From positions 424,943 through 488,942 of the forward strand of contig JAHYIO010000009.1 in assembly GCA_020543525.1 (NCBI GenBank): DNA of 64,000 nucleotides, written 5' to 3'. This DNA comes from Coriolopsis trogii. Lineage: Eukaryota; Basidiomycota; Agaricomycetes; Polyporales; Polyporaceae. Position 1 is the first letter of the stretch. Every line of letters begins with the position of its first letter. The notes below the pieces were generated by a model. The model was not told the origin of the DNA and did not search any database. It was given only the letters and a program-made list of their open reading frames with translations. The position numbers and the translations under genes are program-made. Of the stretch, positions 1 to 12,620 are shown piece after piece.

Positions 1-2588
1 CGGTGCAGAACTTTGCATATCCAAAATATGAGGCATGCACGCCAGCGACACGGAATATCTGTCACACCAACGACCCGGGCATCCTCGAATTCATCCCATA
101 CGCTGACGAACCTCGCTTCCGCCGTCTCCTCTTCTCCAAACTATGCGAGCGCTTAGCCTGGCAGGCACGTTGGTATGATGTTGATTGTGAGTTGGCTTGA
201 CTATCTCTTGAAGACAGCTTCATTCACATTGCATTCGACAGTTAAGCTCGTTGCCCTGAGGGCCATATTGACTGTTCATGACTCGGGCATCTCTCTCGTT
301 GAGATGGATAAACACGAATTTGCCTTCATCCCGCGCCTCCTCGGTCGCAATGGCTTGATCTCTGACATGCGGCACCGGTGCGTCTCAATCGGTCTCCACG
401 TTGCATAGCGGACTTGTGAACATATCGCTACCAGCGACGTCATTGACTGGGACCAATCCGTCCCGTCTATTTCAAAACAACTAGTAGCCTTGGATACTGC
501 CCCTCGGCGTGGCTTGTGGAAGGACGTCAATATCCTCAACTCACTCTTCTGTTCCAGCACTAACTGCATCGAGGCTCACTGTATGGTGCATAGTAAGTCT
601 TAGCCACCGCTGACGCCATAACTTCCTAGTATCGATGAATCATATTGAGCAATATCTAGCCAGCTTGAAACCTCCAATGAGGCCTCAACAGCATCGCAAG
701 GAGAACGGCGACTTCACACAGGATGCTCGAAGGTGTAGTGACGAATGTTACCGAGACGCAGAGAAGCTGAAAGTCCTTCTGGTACGTCTGTTGCTCACAT
801 CGCCGCGGTGGGGCGTAAGTGAACGGTCAGAATCATCATTGGGATGATACTCGCTTACGGATATTCATGATGTACTTGTCCCGAGTGAGAATTTTGTCCG
901 GGCTGACAACCTGCTGTTGAAGCCAGAGGGCCAGGAGTTCATGCATCTCCACCCCAAGAAAGACATCTGTGACGTGCTCAAACTCTTTCCGGACGACCCG
1001 ATCTGTCAACTCGCAAAACTGTGTAGGGCAGACTGCAACGACGTAAGCCTCTCCTACAGCCGCCGACAGAAGTCCTGTTATGACACGGATATCGAGACCG
1101 ACACCCTTGACCTCGCAGGTATATTACCACAGGCTTTTCCTCCTCCAGGATGGGACTGGGTTGAAATCCCTGATCCCCCACGACGAGGACGACGAGAGCT
1201 CCCTCCTGGGATTCACTGTGGAGTGAGTCCTGCGTCTCGCACATCTATAAGACAGGCAGCCGGCTGACTGACTAACGCGCACCCAGTGACAACCTCTGCA
1301 ACCATCCCGGCCCCTGCGTCGACAAGAAAGTATGCCCTTGTGCGAGGCGCAAGAGGACATGCAGCGGCCGGTGCGCCTGTGCGGGCAAATGTGCGTCCCC
1401 CGTACCCATCCCTCGCACTACGTTCGGCCGTTGACAGGCCTCGCGCTCAGGCGCACAGCACAAGGGATGCACCTGTGAAGACAAGGAGTGCGATGAAGAA
1501 ACGTGCGCATGTAGGCTGGCAGGGAGGGAGTGCAGCCCGCGACACTGCAGATCATACAGGTGAGCCTTGCGCCCCCCATCCTCTCCTCCCTCTTCTCTCG
1601 TTGATGCTCTGGCCAGACCCAGTCAGTCGTTTCCTGTTTTCATACGGATGGGTCTCTGAAGCGCCGAACGCACCCAAGGATCCAAGAAGTCCAAGAAGCG
1701 AGAAAAGAAGAAAGAGAAGGCCCGCGCGTTCTGCAAGCATTCCTGCAGCAACACGCGCCTCCAAAAAGACAGAAAGCCGGTACGTGCCCCTGCTCCTCGC
1801 GACACATGAGACCAGCCAAATCTTCCAACGCCGATGCCTGCATCCCGCCTCAGAACCTCGTGGTCGAGAAGGGATCTTACGGCTTGGGCACGTTCGCCCC
1901 CGACAACATCAGGAAAGGAGCCTACCTCGGCGGTACGTCCACCCCTCCTCCTCGCTCGTGCGCGCGCACTCAAACAACAACCACGGAACGAACGCGTCCT
2001 CGCAGAGTATATCGCCGAGATGCTCCCCAACCTCCCCGACGACGAAGGCGGCCGGTAGTACGTGTCCAAAATCGCTCACTCGAAGCCCCGGTTTCGCTCA
2101 TCCTCGGGAACCCTACCCCACAGCCTGGACAAGGCGCAGCGGAAGCTCAACCGCCACCGTGGCCTCAACTACCTCTTCACTCTCAACGACAGACCGTACG
2201 TGCTCGACGCCGCCACGGTCGGCGACCCGACGCGCTGCCTGAACGACTCGGAGGACAAGGCGAAAGTCCCGATCAACGCCGGCGCAGAACGTGAGTGGGC
2301 CCATCTACGCACCTTCCTCTGTCGCTCGCCCACCGACCGATCGCACGCGTGCAGCCATCGAAGTAGACGGCGACATGCGGATCTACTTCTACACGAGTAA
2401 GCGCACGTTCCCCTCCGTTTCGTTGCCGGCGCGCCCCAGTCACCGACTCGCTTGCGCGCGCAGATAGGAGCGTCAAGGCGGGCAAGGAGCTGCTGCTCGA
2501 CTATGGGGAGAACTATTGGAAGGGGTACGATGAACCGAGCAGCGATGAGGATGGTCTTGTGGAGGACGGCCCATGCTCGTCCGAGTAG
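1..2588 (+). CDS. E(z)/EZH2-type histone H3K27 methyltransferase, 5' end outside the window
   Basis: Catalytic subunit of a Polycomb repressive complex 2-like enzyme, expected to methylate H3K27 in the nucleus. Many short exons are readable. An early Cys/His-rich part lies around 440-1020. A CXC (pre-SET) domain runs at about 1287-1560, with motifs such as GCTCEDKECDEETCAC and RECSPRHC. A linker at about 1680-1780 contains CKHSCSNTRLQ. The SET domain spans about 1850-2560: GSYGLGTFAP, GEYIAE, YLFTLNDRPYVLDA, then LLLDYGENYW with the catalytic Tyr. The stop is TAG at 2586-2588. The usual NHS-type motif reads RCLNDSED here. The exon junction near 1560-1685 could not be placed in a consistent phase, so either a small exon is missed or an indel exists. 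Convergent with EXO70, about 200 bp between stops. Family call is firm; exact exons are not. Confidence 0.85.
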
Positions 2589-2792
2589 TGGTATATTGGC
2601 ATATGTTGTACAACAGAATGTCGGACGCGGTAGTAGGTACAAGAGAGACGAAGATGGACATTACCAACCCCAACCCGCCTGTTGCAGCAAGGTGTTGGTG
2701 AGCTTCTCCGGGGCGGGAGGGAGAGGTAGGGAACTTGGGCCGCCCCTACACCGGACGTTAGCAATTCGGAAAGACAGATAACGGCAGCGGAC

Positions 2793-5168
2793 TCACGAGT
2801 AGAACCCTTTGATGATGTTCTCGACATCTTCTGGGGGCATCTTGATGTCTGCGTGGGACGAGACACGTGAGAAAACATGTCGCGCAGGGGAGGCGGGATC
2901 CAAGGTTCAACTCACACTTCTGCGGATCTGCGCATGTCATCGTCAGTGCTCACATCAAACACACTCGCATGTGCAGCTCAGACTTACTCTTGCTGAACTC
3001 TTTTCCCAGATTCCTCTGGATGAACCGTTGCAACGACGGGACGACGAGTTTGACGGCCTCGTCCGCGACCTGCGCGCGGCCTTCCGGGTCGTCCGCCAGC
3101 ACTCTCGCCATCTGATGCCTCTCGGTGACCTCGTCGAGCAAGTCGAAGAACCGGTTGAACTTCTCCTTGACCGCGCTCTTGCCCTTGTCCTTCTCGTCGA
3201 TGAGCGTCTGCAGGAGCGGCGAGAAGTTCGCGTCAAAGTAGCCGGCTTTGGCCATACGGAAGTTCGAGTTGAGCAGCTCTTGTGAGGGCCGTGAGAGGAT
3301 CTCCATCACGTCTGAGCGCTCGACGAGGAGCTGGGTACGGAGATATGAGATGTTGTTGAGCAGGAAGATGGCACCAAACGCGGGGCGCTTGCTCATCCTA
3401 GAGAGCGCAAGGAGTGATTGAATCACGGCGTTGATGACGTCGTCTACGAACGAAGTGTTAGTGTATAGATCCACGAGGCAGAGAGGAATCGTACAGGTGA
3501 AGTGCTCAAGGACGGTTTGTTCGTCGACCTCGGTCGTCTTCGTTTTCCCTACTTGTGCGCCTTCGCCCATGCGCCAGTTCCCGTCGCCCAGTGTCAATAG
3601 TGCAGACGCGGCCGCATCTTGCACTGCGAGCAGGCGCTCAAGATACTGGACAGTCTGCAAGACGATGAGCATGCTACAAGTTGATAGGCGTTCGCAGGTC
3701 GTACCGAGATCGTAAACTCTGCAAGACCAGTGCCAGTTTCACCACCCTTGCCCAAACCAGCCATACGAATGTCCGCGAGGAACTCGGGGAAGCTCCGAAG
3801 GCAGGAAGCGCGTATGGAGTGCAGCCCTTCCTTCAGCGGATTATCTTTCCTGTCCGCGCGCCGTGACATGATATCACTCCACCGTGGTTGCAGCGCGGTC
3901 AATGCTGAGTACGCAGAGAGCGCGAGGAACGTGTTCTTGTTGAGGTTGCGCTTGATGAGAGACCCCAGTGAACCGAGTGTTGAGGTGAAGAGATCCGTGA
4001 GGGGAGTAGTGAGTGTGGCGAATGTCGATGAGATGGCGTTAGCTGCGTTCAGAGGTGCTAGTTCTAGTAGGAGGTTGTACTCCTCCTGGGGGAGGGGTTA
4101 ACGTCAGTTATTTCCCATGCACCATAGCTCTGTAGCTCATTACCTCTGCTACGGTCAGCATATTGTCTGTCCACTTGCCAACATCTTGACCAGCAGCGAC
4201 ACCGTCAATAGTGTCTGCTCTGTCTACCACGCGTTTCCCAAATGTCTCTAAACATTTCCTGACCCACGCGCCTCGCATGTCACCGTAACCCTTTTGCGCA
4301 TCCTTCAATGCGGATTGGATGCCTTGAGCAGCAGGGTGTGACGGGTGGGTCGCCGGGAGGGGTAGTGTGCGGAGGAAGGCAACGAGGGGTCTGAGCGTAA
4401 CGAGGAGAGAAGCAGGGAAAGGGACAGATGTGAACTCGGCACCGCCGGGCGGTACTCCAGAGGAACCTTCGGCGACAAGTTTGGTGTAGAGCTGTATGAG
4501 CTTCTTTGCGCCACTTTCGACGAGGCGAGCCTGTACATGCGCCAAAGGATGGGTGGGATGGTCATGGAATGCAGGATGTGGGTTCGCACCTTATCTCGAG
4601 AGTCGGCGCTGTTGAAGGCAACGCTAGCGTTCATTCGCTCGAGGACCTCGGTATATGCGGTCAGTTGGTTCGGTTGCGGACTACACGATAGAAACTGAGT
4701 GATACTCTCCCATCTGTCAAGTATAGCATTTGACTCACCCTCGCAAGATCAAGGCCTCCTCAGCAGCCACGCCTTCATGATAGCTCGCTATCTCATCTAT
4801 CTTCTGTAGAGCACTCTCGATGTCTGATATCTACACGTCAGTCTCAGACGAAGGGAGAACGGGCGCATATACGTACTATTCGCTCGTCTCGTGAGGACCT
4901 GAGTGGAGGTGTATAACGGAAGGATAGACTTCTCGAGCTTGACTAGGCGGGTGTCGAAGCTGGACAGGATTGCTATCCAATGTTGCATTCATGCGCAGAG
5001 GAGAGAGGAGGACAGATGCGTACAAGTCATTCGTTGCGAGATTTGGCGGGTCTTATTGAGGTTCTGCTCGAGCTGGAGTAGACAAGGTCGTACTACTGCT
5101 CAGCTATCGAATCGTTCGCTCTTCCGGCATGTACATACCAGCTCGATCTCTGCCGTCTCGTCATCCAT
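2793..5168 (-). CDS. EXO70: Exocyst complex subunit EXO70
   Basis: Subunit of the exocyst, which tethers secretory vesicles at growth sites of the plasma membrane. The start is ATG at 5168-5166, read as MDDETAEIEL, then an intron, then LEQNLNKTRQISQRMT, the typical fungal EXO70 N-terminal coiled coil. ILSSFDTRLVKLEKSILPLY follows after another intron. The large C-terminal rod domain is read at about 4545-4110 and 3672-2990, including FIQRNLGKEFSK. The last exons read YIKMPPEDVENIIKGFYS, ending at TGA 2795-2793. That stop overlaps a possible GTGAGT donor, so a short extra C-terminal exon cannot be excluded. At least seven introns are present. Divergent from TRL1. Confident on identity. Confidence 0.9.
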
Positions 5169-5799
5169 CCTCGTTTCCTGGATGCTTGCCTATACTTCCC
5201 GGAGTCAGAAGTTCGAGAAGACGGATGTCTCTGTCCTCTGTGAGAGCTGGTCTCCGGCGGTCGGGACGATTTGGTATGTAGAGCCTCAGCAGAGCTTGGA
5301 CAGCCAGCGCAGGAGAAGATGCGATTTCCGAGAATTGGTGACTCGAGTGCAGCACGGGGAGGTATTCGGGTATGGCGGAGAGAAGAGAAGGGCGACGCGC
5401 TTGTGTGGACGATACGCGAGCTGGCTTGCACAGGACCACCATCGGTGACGAGTGCGCGATTGCCAATGGAGAGCTTTCTGACTCTGCTTTCGCCCACGAC
5501 TCACTCGTCTCCATCCGAACCCAAGGGTGCGCCCACAATCGAGTCAACAGACAACCTATATAGTCTCTGCGGTGCTTCGGGTCTCCACAAAGACTCGTCC
5601 CCGCCTTCTCGTGTGTTCCACCATACTCACCCTTCCTGTCCGTCGTATCCTCTCCGCGCTCTACAAACCTCCTTCGAGCCTGCTTTGTCCACTCAGAGGC
5701 TCTTTGGTCTTTCTGCGATCGCGTACATCGTCTGGCTGTGGCGCATATATCGGTTCTCCCCCCTACCTCAAAACTCGTCTAAACGTCATTAAAGCCAGC
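5169..5799. promoter_or_regulatory. Shared divergent upstream region of EXO70 and TRL1
   Basis: A 631-bp gap between two divergent start codons. Open frames here are not supported by homology or splice logic. The half next to TRL1 is rich in pyrimidine tracts, as is common upstream of fungal start codons. No specific binding site was recognised. Confidence 0.4.
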
Positions 5800-8778
5800 A
5801 TGGCTGCTTCGCCCTCTCCGCCTCCCGTTGTGGCGGGATCAGACAAACCTGAGCTCAGCGAGGATCTCACGAGCTTGTTCTCCTCTCTGTCCATCGACGA
5901 GGACGACTCTGCGCTGATCAGTGAACTCAAGTTGCTATCCAAACGGTCTCCGAAGCTAGTGAAGTCGTCCGAGTACCAGGCTCCCGCCGAGCCCAGCATC
6001 TTCCTCCGGAGCTGGAAGATGAACGAGTTCAAGTACTATGACATCCCCTCGCCGTTCCCCACCCTCGCGCGTGGACTGTTCACGCAGGAGATCAAGATAG
6101 GGAACAGCGTCAAACACCGGATCGTCGCGCGAGGATATGACAAGTTCTTCAACATCGGAGAGGTACCGTGGACAACTGTGAGTACTACGCGACTTGTGCC
6201 CTCGCACAGCGGTGGGGGCCCGGCGCGCGAGTGAGGCTCGCGAACGGTCACAGGTTTCGATGGATGTCGGCGCTGCAGCATTCCCTGCAGCACCCACTTT
6301 ACGCCGTTATTTCCGCGAGCTAGTACTGACAATAGTTTCGTGTGATAGTGGGCATCTCTGGAGTCGCATACAGCCTCACCATATACACTAACTCTCAAGT
6401 CGAACGGCTGCATCATCTTCATCGCCGCGCTCACTCCCACCAAACTCGTCGTCACCTCCAAACACTCCCTCGGTACCATCGCCAACGCGGCCCCGGGACA
6501 AAGCCACGCACAGGTCGGCGAGCGCTGGCTCCGCAAACACCTCGCGGACGCTGGCAAGACCGAGGCAGAGCTCGCGCGCACGCTTTGGGACAAGAAGTGG
6601 ACAGCCGTCGCCGAGGTCAGTCCAACCGACTTCTACACCGAGTGAACGTGGTCGCAACTAACGCGTTTGCAGCTCTGCGACGACTCGTTCGAGGAGCACG
6701 TCCTGCCCTATTCTCCCGAGAAGACCGGCCTCCACCTCCACGGCCTAAACGCGTGCACGCGAGACTTCAAAACGCAACGGCAAGACGTCGTCGACGCGTT
6801 CGCGCGGGAATGGGGCTTCATCGTGACCCCCTCGCTCGTGCTCAAGACGATCCCCGAAGTGCAGGCGTTCACGGAAGAGATCGGGCGCAAGGGCAGCTGG
6901 AACGGCGAAGCCGTCGAAGGCTTCGTCGTGCGCACGCACGTCACCAAGCCCCCGACAAAGGGCGACAAGCAACCAAAGAGCGCGTCGCCCTACCCCGCCG
7001 GCTCGTCCTTCTTCTTCAAGGTCAAGTTCGACGAGCCGTACCTCATGTACCGCGACTGGCGCGAGGTGACGAAGGCGCTGCTCAGCAAGGGCCCGAGCGT
7101 GGCGAACGTGCCGAAGAGCAAGCTCCGGCGGCCGGAGACGAAGATGTACGTCGACTGGGTCTGCAGGGAGATCAAGCGCGACAGGAGCCTGTTTGCGGAC
7201 TTTAACAAGGGCAAGGGCATCATCGCTACTCGCGAGCGCTTCCTCCGCTGGATGGAGAGCGAGCAGGGGAAGGAGGCGCAGAGCGGCGCGGAGGCGGTCC
7301 CGGAGGGGACGGGGTTGGACAGGGAGGTTGACCTGAAGACCGGAAAGGTTATCATCATGCCTGTGGCGATACCTGGAGTCGGTACGTCCGCGTCTCTCTC
7401 CCGCGCCGATTGAATGTTGCGAGCTGCTGGCGTGTCGTTCGTATACTGACTGATCTTCATGCAGGCAAGACATCTATCGCAGTCGCGCTTGCGCACCTGT
7501 TCGGATTCGCACACGTGCAGAGCGACGACATACAGGCAAAGAAGGCCGCGCCGATATTCATCAAGAACGTCACGAACGCGCTCAAGAACAATCGAGTGGT
7601 CATCGCAGACAAGTACGTGGACGCTCACACACACGCGCGCGCGATGCCGTTCCCCGCATAAACTCACGTTGCCGTCGTCGAACAGGAACAACCATCTGAA
7701 GATCCACCGCGAACAGCTGCGCGAGGCCGCAAACAAGTTCCAGGACCCCCCGGCGCACATCCTCGCCCTGAACTGGTCGTTCGACCTCCCGCTGGCGACG
7801 ATCCACCGGATCTGCGGCGACCGGATCACGGGGCGGGGCGAGAAGCACCAGACGCTCCTCGCGGACGAGAGCAAGACGCACGAGGACGTCGTCTGGAAGT
7901 TCCTCAACGACGCCGAGGAGCTGGCCGACGCCGAGGCCGACGCCGTCGTCACGATGGAGGTCGAGGAGCCGCTCGAGGACGCGCTGGCTCGCGCCGTTGG
8001 CGGGGTCGTCAAGTACCTTGGGCTGCCCCAGCCGGACGCGGAGAAGATGGGCGGGGCGCTGGCCGCTGCGCGTGCGTATGAGCCGAAGCGGCGGGGGAAC
8101 AACAGGGAGAAGAACAGGGAGAAGGTCAAGAAACAGCCTGAGCCGGAGGCGGTGGGGGTCGACGGCGCGCAGGAGCAGACGGTGGAGGGAGGGAAGAGCA
8201 AGGGGAAGAAGGCCAAGCCCCCGCGGTACTACGGGATCCTCGCCGAGGTTGACCTGGAGAGCGTCGTGCGGACGGCGCTCGCGGGGGCGACGGACCTTCC
8301 CGCGGGGGCGACGAGGTTCTGGGAGGACCTGGTGCATGCCAAGCGGGTGCAGAAACGGCCGCACGTCACGATCGTGCACTCCAAGTCGCTCCAGGAGGGG
8401 AGGCCGGAGGAGCAGACGCTGTGGGAGCGGTGCCGGGCGCTGGACGCGCTGCCGCACCCGCCGCTGCTGAGCTTTCGGCTCGGGCACCTCGTGTGGAACG
8501 AGCGGGTGATGGCGGCGACGGTGGTGGACCTTGCGGGGGAGGGCGACCGGGGCGCGGGGGAGGCGGACGCGGGGACGATGGAGTTTGTGGTGGGGATGCC
8601 GGAGGAGGTGAGGGAGAGGCTGCATGTGACGGTGGGGACGCGGAGTGCGAACGTGCCCCCGGTGGAGGGGCGGGACCTTGTGAGGGAGTGGAAGAAGGGC
8701 GGGGAGGGGTCGGGCGTGTGGTCGGTTCCGCTCAAGGACGTTTGGGTCAAGGGTCGGGTGAAGGGGTTGTATAGCTGA
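5800..8778 (+). CDS. TRL1: tRNA ligase TRL1 (ligase, kinase and cyclic phosphodiesterase domains)
   Basis: Multifunctional RNA repair enzyme that joins tRNA exon halves after intron removal and, in fungi, also ligates HAC1-type mRNA in the unfolded protein response. Five exons: 5800-6177, 6349-6615, 6673-7381, 7465-7612 and 7686-8778, giving 864 residues. The adenylyltransferase domain carries the nucleotidyl motif KSNG, with the attacking Lys at about residue 143 (codon 6397-6399). The central kinase has a P-loop IPGVGKTS split by intron 3. The C-terminal 2H phosphodiesterase has its two motifs, HVTIVH (from 8362) and HVTVGT (from 8623). All three activities look intact. A Lys/Arg/Gln-rich linker at about 8085-8220 separates kinase and phosphodiesterase. 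The start at 5800 gives MAASPSPPPVV; longer upstream frames lack support. Confidence 0.95.
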
Positions 8779-9472
8779 GAGGTGTGCGTTTGCGTGAGGT
8801 GCGGCAGATAGAGTGTGTAGAGGAGGAGCGGGACGGTAGAGCAACATTGTATCTATAGAAGATTGTGCACGACGCGATGACCATCGTCTGAACTCACCTA
8901 TGTAATGGAGATCTAGCGGTCAATTCGTTCCATGTTGGATGTAAGAACGGACATAACGGTCTGCATGATACGGTGAGAATACACGAGGAGGCTGGTACGT
9001 ACATTTGTATGTCCATGCGCGTACCTGAGGTGGTGGTACCTGGCGCGTTACGAACTGGTTGACACGCATGCGCTGTTGTTCTCGAGCTCCTAGGTTATAA
9101 GTATCATGAAATTATCGATGGGCAAGCTTATAACAGTGTGCCTAGACCATTGTATGCTAGAAGGGTATAATGGGTGATCTCTAAGAGGAGGATGTAAGTA
9201 AAGTTGAGTTGTCGAGGGCCCGATCGTCTTCGATGCCTTTCCATAGAAGTATGTCCATGGAAAGTACAGAAAGAATCGATCATGGAAGGACGCGCAGAGG
9301 AGGTTAGAGAAACATGGCCAGCGGTGGCAAAACGTACCGACTGGCTTGGATGACTTTGCGTGCATGCAGCGAGGTGAGCTCTAGACCGGGATAGCACACG
9401 TTCGTGCTTGTGGGCTCGATAGACGTATACACGCCTTAGCGTCGGGGTTCGGGACGAGAACGCCATGCGTAC

Positions 9473-9622
9473 CTTTGGAGGCCGTGATAGGCCTGAGTGT
9501 GAGTATGACTCGGAGGATACATAGGCACGCATGTTTTGCGCCTCTAGCGTGGTGGCTAGTACGCCGAGAAATGGGAGCACAAGGATGCACACGAGTTTGA
9601 GGGCAGAGATACTTGTGTGCAT
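9473..9622 (-). CDS. Candidate first exon of a small secreted protein
   Basis: A true ATG at 9622-9620 opens a 50-codon frame beginning MHTSISALKLVCILVLPFLG, a good secretion-signal shape (polar start, hydrophobic core, then small residues). It ends in RPPK directly before a GTACGC donor in phase 0. CRP-B in this window has a first exon of similar size that also ends PPK in phase 0, but I could not find the conserved CRP cysteine exon downstream. The following exons are unclear, possibly around 9380-9340. It may be a decayed gene or a chance ORF. Confidence 0.25.
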
Positions 9623-10439
9623 TTATCGAAGTGAGCAGATGGTCAACCGGACGGGTTTGCCGTGCACGCGAGAGGCTAGGATGGGGAGCGTACCTGGTTA
9701 ATTCGGCCATCTGCCCAGGAGATCTGGTGCCTGTGTCGAGATCGAGTTCCAGATGAGGAGATGCTCACCTCCGGCCCAGCTCGGAGTCCTGGCCGGCATT
9801 CCGCGCCACAATCCTCACCCAGATTCATCGCTCGAAGTGTGGGGTTTGCAACGTCCGCGCTTGCGAGACGTACAAACTACGCAACTGGGGCGTAGCGTAG
9901 TCCTTGTTGCACGCACCCGAGACGGCAGGGAGGAGCTGCGACCAGGAATTTGATGGGAGGACATATGTCGAGAACGCTACGCGTGACTGAAGCTTGTGGA
10001 AAAACGAAGCATGTCTTTCGATGCATGTGTTCCCATTGGCGCTCATGCGGCCTGTCCGATTGAACCTGCTCCTGCCGCCTGAGGCTGCGTGCGGGTGAGT
10101 TATCGTTATCAGCTAGCGTCGTTTGCGATTCTCGTTCTCAAGTTCAGGTACCTTTGACTGCTGCGGACATGCATGGCAGCACAGAAATCGTGGGTCGCGA
10201 AGGACTGAAGATGAGGCGGACGCGTAGGTCGCGGATGATGGTGATGAAGCGGAGAGAGGCGTCGGGAGCAGCATGGAAGGATGGTCAGATGAGCTGCAGT
10301 GGAAGAAAGACGCGGGCGGGGCTGGGTGGCCATGGGGGAACAACACAGGCAACTGTCAGAGCCGCATCAATGGGAGCGCGAGGGACCATGTGGATCCCAG
10401 TTCGCTCCAGCCCATATCCGTCTTATCGTCTGCACTCGT

Positions 10440-10448
10440 TATATATAA
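10440..10448 (+). promoter_or_regulatory. TATA-like box of the UNC93-like gene
   Basis: TATATATAA about 77 nt upstream of the ATG at 10525. It is followed by a C/T-rich stretch reaching the start codon, a common fungal core-promoter layout. Position and sequence only; no expression evidence. Confidence 0.45.
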
Positions 10449-10524
10449 TCATCCTCTCCAGCCATCCCCGCTCTCTTTGAGCATCTGCCCCGCTACCATC
10501 CTCTCCTCTCCCTCCTGGCTCGCC

Positions 10525-12620
10525 ATGGTTCAGCTTCCTTCCTGGTACACGTACGTCTCCACCCTTTCCTCTCCAGCCCACAACATGTGAACGCAAATCC
10601 CCTTCAGCACGCCCATGGCGCAGGTCGTGCTTGTCGGCATAACCTGGTCAGTACGCGTCCCGCCATCCGTCAATCAGTCTCCCTAAGAACCTGCCATACA
10701 GCTTTGCCACCCCAGGAATGTTCAGTGCAGTCTCAAACTTGGGAGCTGGAGGTATCGACGATGTCGTCCTCTCCGACACATCCAACGGCGTCCTCTACGG
10801 CCTTTTCGCCATCACCGGTCTCATCAGCGGTGGTATCACCAACAGTATGCGTCTCCCTCTTCTTTTCGCGCGCCATGTCCTCATCAACCCATCCGTACAG
10901 TCCTTGGCCCCCGGCTCACGCTCTTCTTTGGTACGCTCGGCTATGCTCTCTATGTCGGCTCTCTCTGGTGGTACGTCTCTGTCTCTCCCTCTCGCCCAGC
11001 CGCGACGCGATTTATCTGGAGCGCGGACCTCGTGCCCGCTCCCCCATTCTTCGCTGTTCTTTTGCGGACGCGCGACTCGGTAGAATCGAAAGCGGTCTTC
11101 ATCCCCGTTATCCGACTCACCTTCGCGGTCTCGTCTACTGCGCCCATGACGTCTCGACTCTTCCGACATGGCAGTGTTGGACAGGCGTGTGTCCGCTCCA
11201 TTGGCACTTGCGGTATCGGGCAAGCGCATACTTTGTCACACCTTTTCCCTTCACCCTCGTGAGCCCGCTATGAATACACACGCTCACGCTCTCGTCCAGT
11301 TACCAGACTCAGCACGCGGGCTGGTTCGTTATCTTCTCCGGCGCGGTCTTGGGCGTGACCGCCGCCCTCCTCTGGTCTGCGCAGGGTGCTATCATGATGT
11401 CCTACCCGCTCGAGAAGGACAAGGGCAAGTCCTTCGCCGTCTTCTGGGCCATCTTCCAGTTTGGCACCTTTATTGGCTCCGTCATCGCGCTCGCGATCAA
11501 CATCCGCTCAGGTGGCCTTTCTGCCGTATCCACCTCGACGTACATCGTGAGTGCCAACTGACAGCCTCCACCCGAGCCATCTCCGCTAACCTTCAACACG
11601 ACTCCAGGCGTTCTTGGTGATCATCTTCCTCGGTGTCGCCTCGTCGTTCTTGATCTTGCCTCCCAACAAGGTCATCCGTTCCGATGGCACCATCGTCAAG
11701 CTCGAGTCTGCCTCCAAGCCCCACGAGGAAGTCGTCGGCATGCTCCGCCTCCTCAAGGACTGGCGCATCCTCTGTGAGTCACTCCCCCAAAAGTCGCGGC
11801 GTTTGCTCGAGTGCTTACAGGATCGCGTGCGACCCAGGCCTCCTGCCCATGTTCTTCGCGTCCAACTACTTTTACGCGTACCAGGGCGCGATCAATGCAA
11901 AGAAGTTTGACGGCGCGACTCGTGCGCTCAACGCGACGCTCGAGGGCGCGGGTGCCATCGTCGGCGCGCTCTTCATCGGCTACTGCGTGCTTGACCTCAA
12001 GTGGTTCAAGCGCCGCACCCGTGGCTACCTCGGCCTCGGTGTCACCGTCGTCCTGACCATCATCGTCTGGGCCGTCGGTCTCTCGTGGCAGGTCGACTTT
12101 ACACGCGAGAACTCGACGGACGACAACCGGATCAGCTACCACGACTCCAACTACAAGGGCAAGGGCGCGCTCTTCTTCTTCTGTACGTGCTCGCCCGGTT
12201 CTGCTGTGCCTTCCCGCTCCTCTTGGCTGACGTGTCGGGCCAGACTACTTTGCGGACGCGTGCTACCAGGCGCTCGCGTACTGGATCATGTCCGCGATGT
12301 CGAACGACCCGTTCAAGCTCGCGCGGTACGCGGGCCTGTACAAGGCGCTCCAGTCGGCGGGCTCTGCGGGCTCGTTCGGGATGGACGCGGTGGAGACGCC
12401 GTACCTGAACGAGCACCTCGCGTCGTGGTGCATGCTGCTCGCGTCGTTCCCGTTCGCGTACGCGGTGATCCGGACGATCAAGGAGACGAACTACGAGGAC
12501 GAGAAGATGGTGTACGTGGACGACGTGAAGCGGGAGGAGGCGGAGCAGGGCGTTGCGCGCGAGTCGGACTCGTCGGAGAAAGCGAGCGTCGACGCTGTCC
12601 CTGAGGTCACCAAGGCGTAA
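10525..12620 (+). CDS. UNC93-like major facilitator superfamily membrane protein
   Basis: Multi-pass membrane protein of the fungal UNC93-like branch of the MFS; substrate unknown. Eight exons fit: 10525-10550, 10608-10646, 10702-10844, 10901-10970, 11300-11546, 11608-11773, 11838-12182 and 12244-12620, for 470 residues. Recognisable pieces are the early helix ATPGMFSAVSNLGAGG, GPRLTLFFGTLGYALYVGS, the conserved segment LLWSAQGAIMMSYP, FFASNYFYAYQGAIN, and ACYQALAYWIMSAMSND near the C-terminus. A charged cytosolic tail (KETNYEDEKM onward, ending TKA) follows the last helix. Intron 4 is 329 nt, long for this locus, but the exon phases close without an extra exon. A decayed relative of its C-terminal third lies at 25.3-25.9 kb. 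Confidence 0.85.

Larger units (their letters stand above)
8779..10524. other. Gene-poor interval with no confident gene
   Basis: 1.75 kb between TRL1 and the UNC93-like gene. No conserved domain was recognised in any frame. One minus-strand ORF with a signal-peptide-like start is listed separately. Confidence 0.5.

Noticed and set aside
6990..8847. Long minus-strand frames over TRL1
   Set aside because: Antisense shadows; the plus strand carries all TRL1 motifs.
10970..11300. Possible extra exon inside the 329-nt UNC93-like intron
   Set aside because: The eight-exon model already closes in phase with 470 residues, and adding candidate pieces here breaks the helix LYVGSLW-CYQ continuity.
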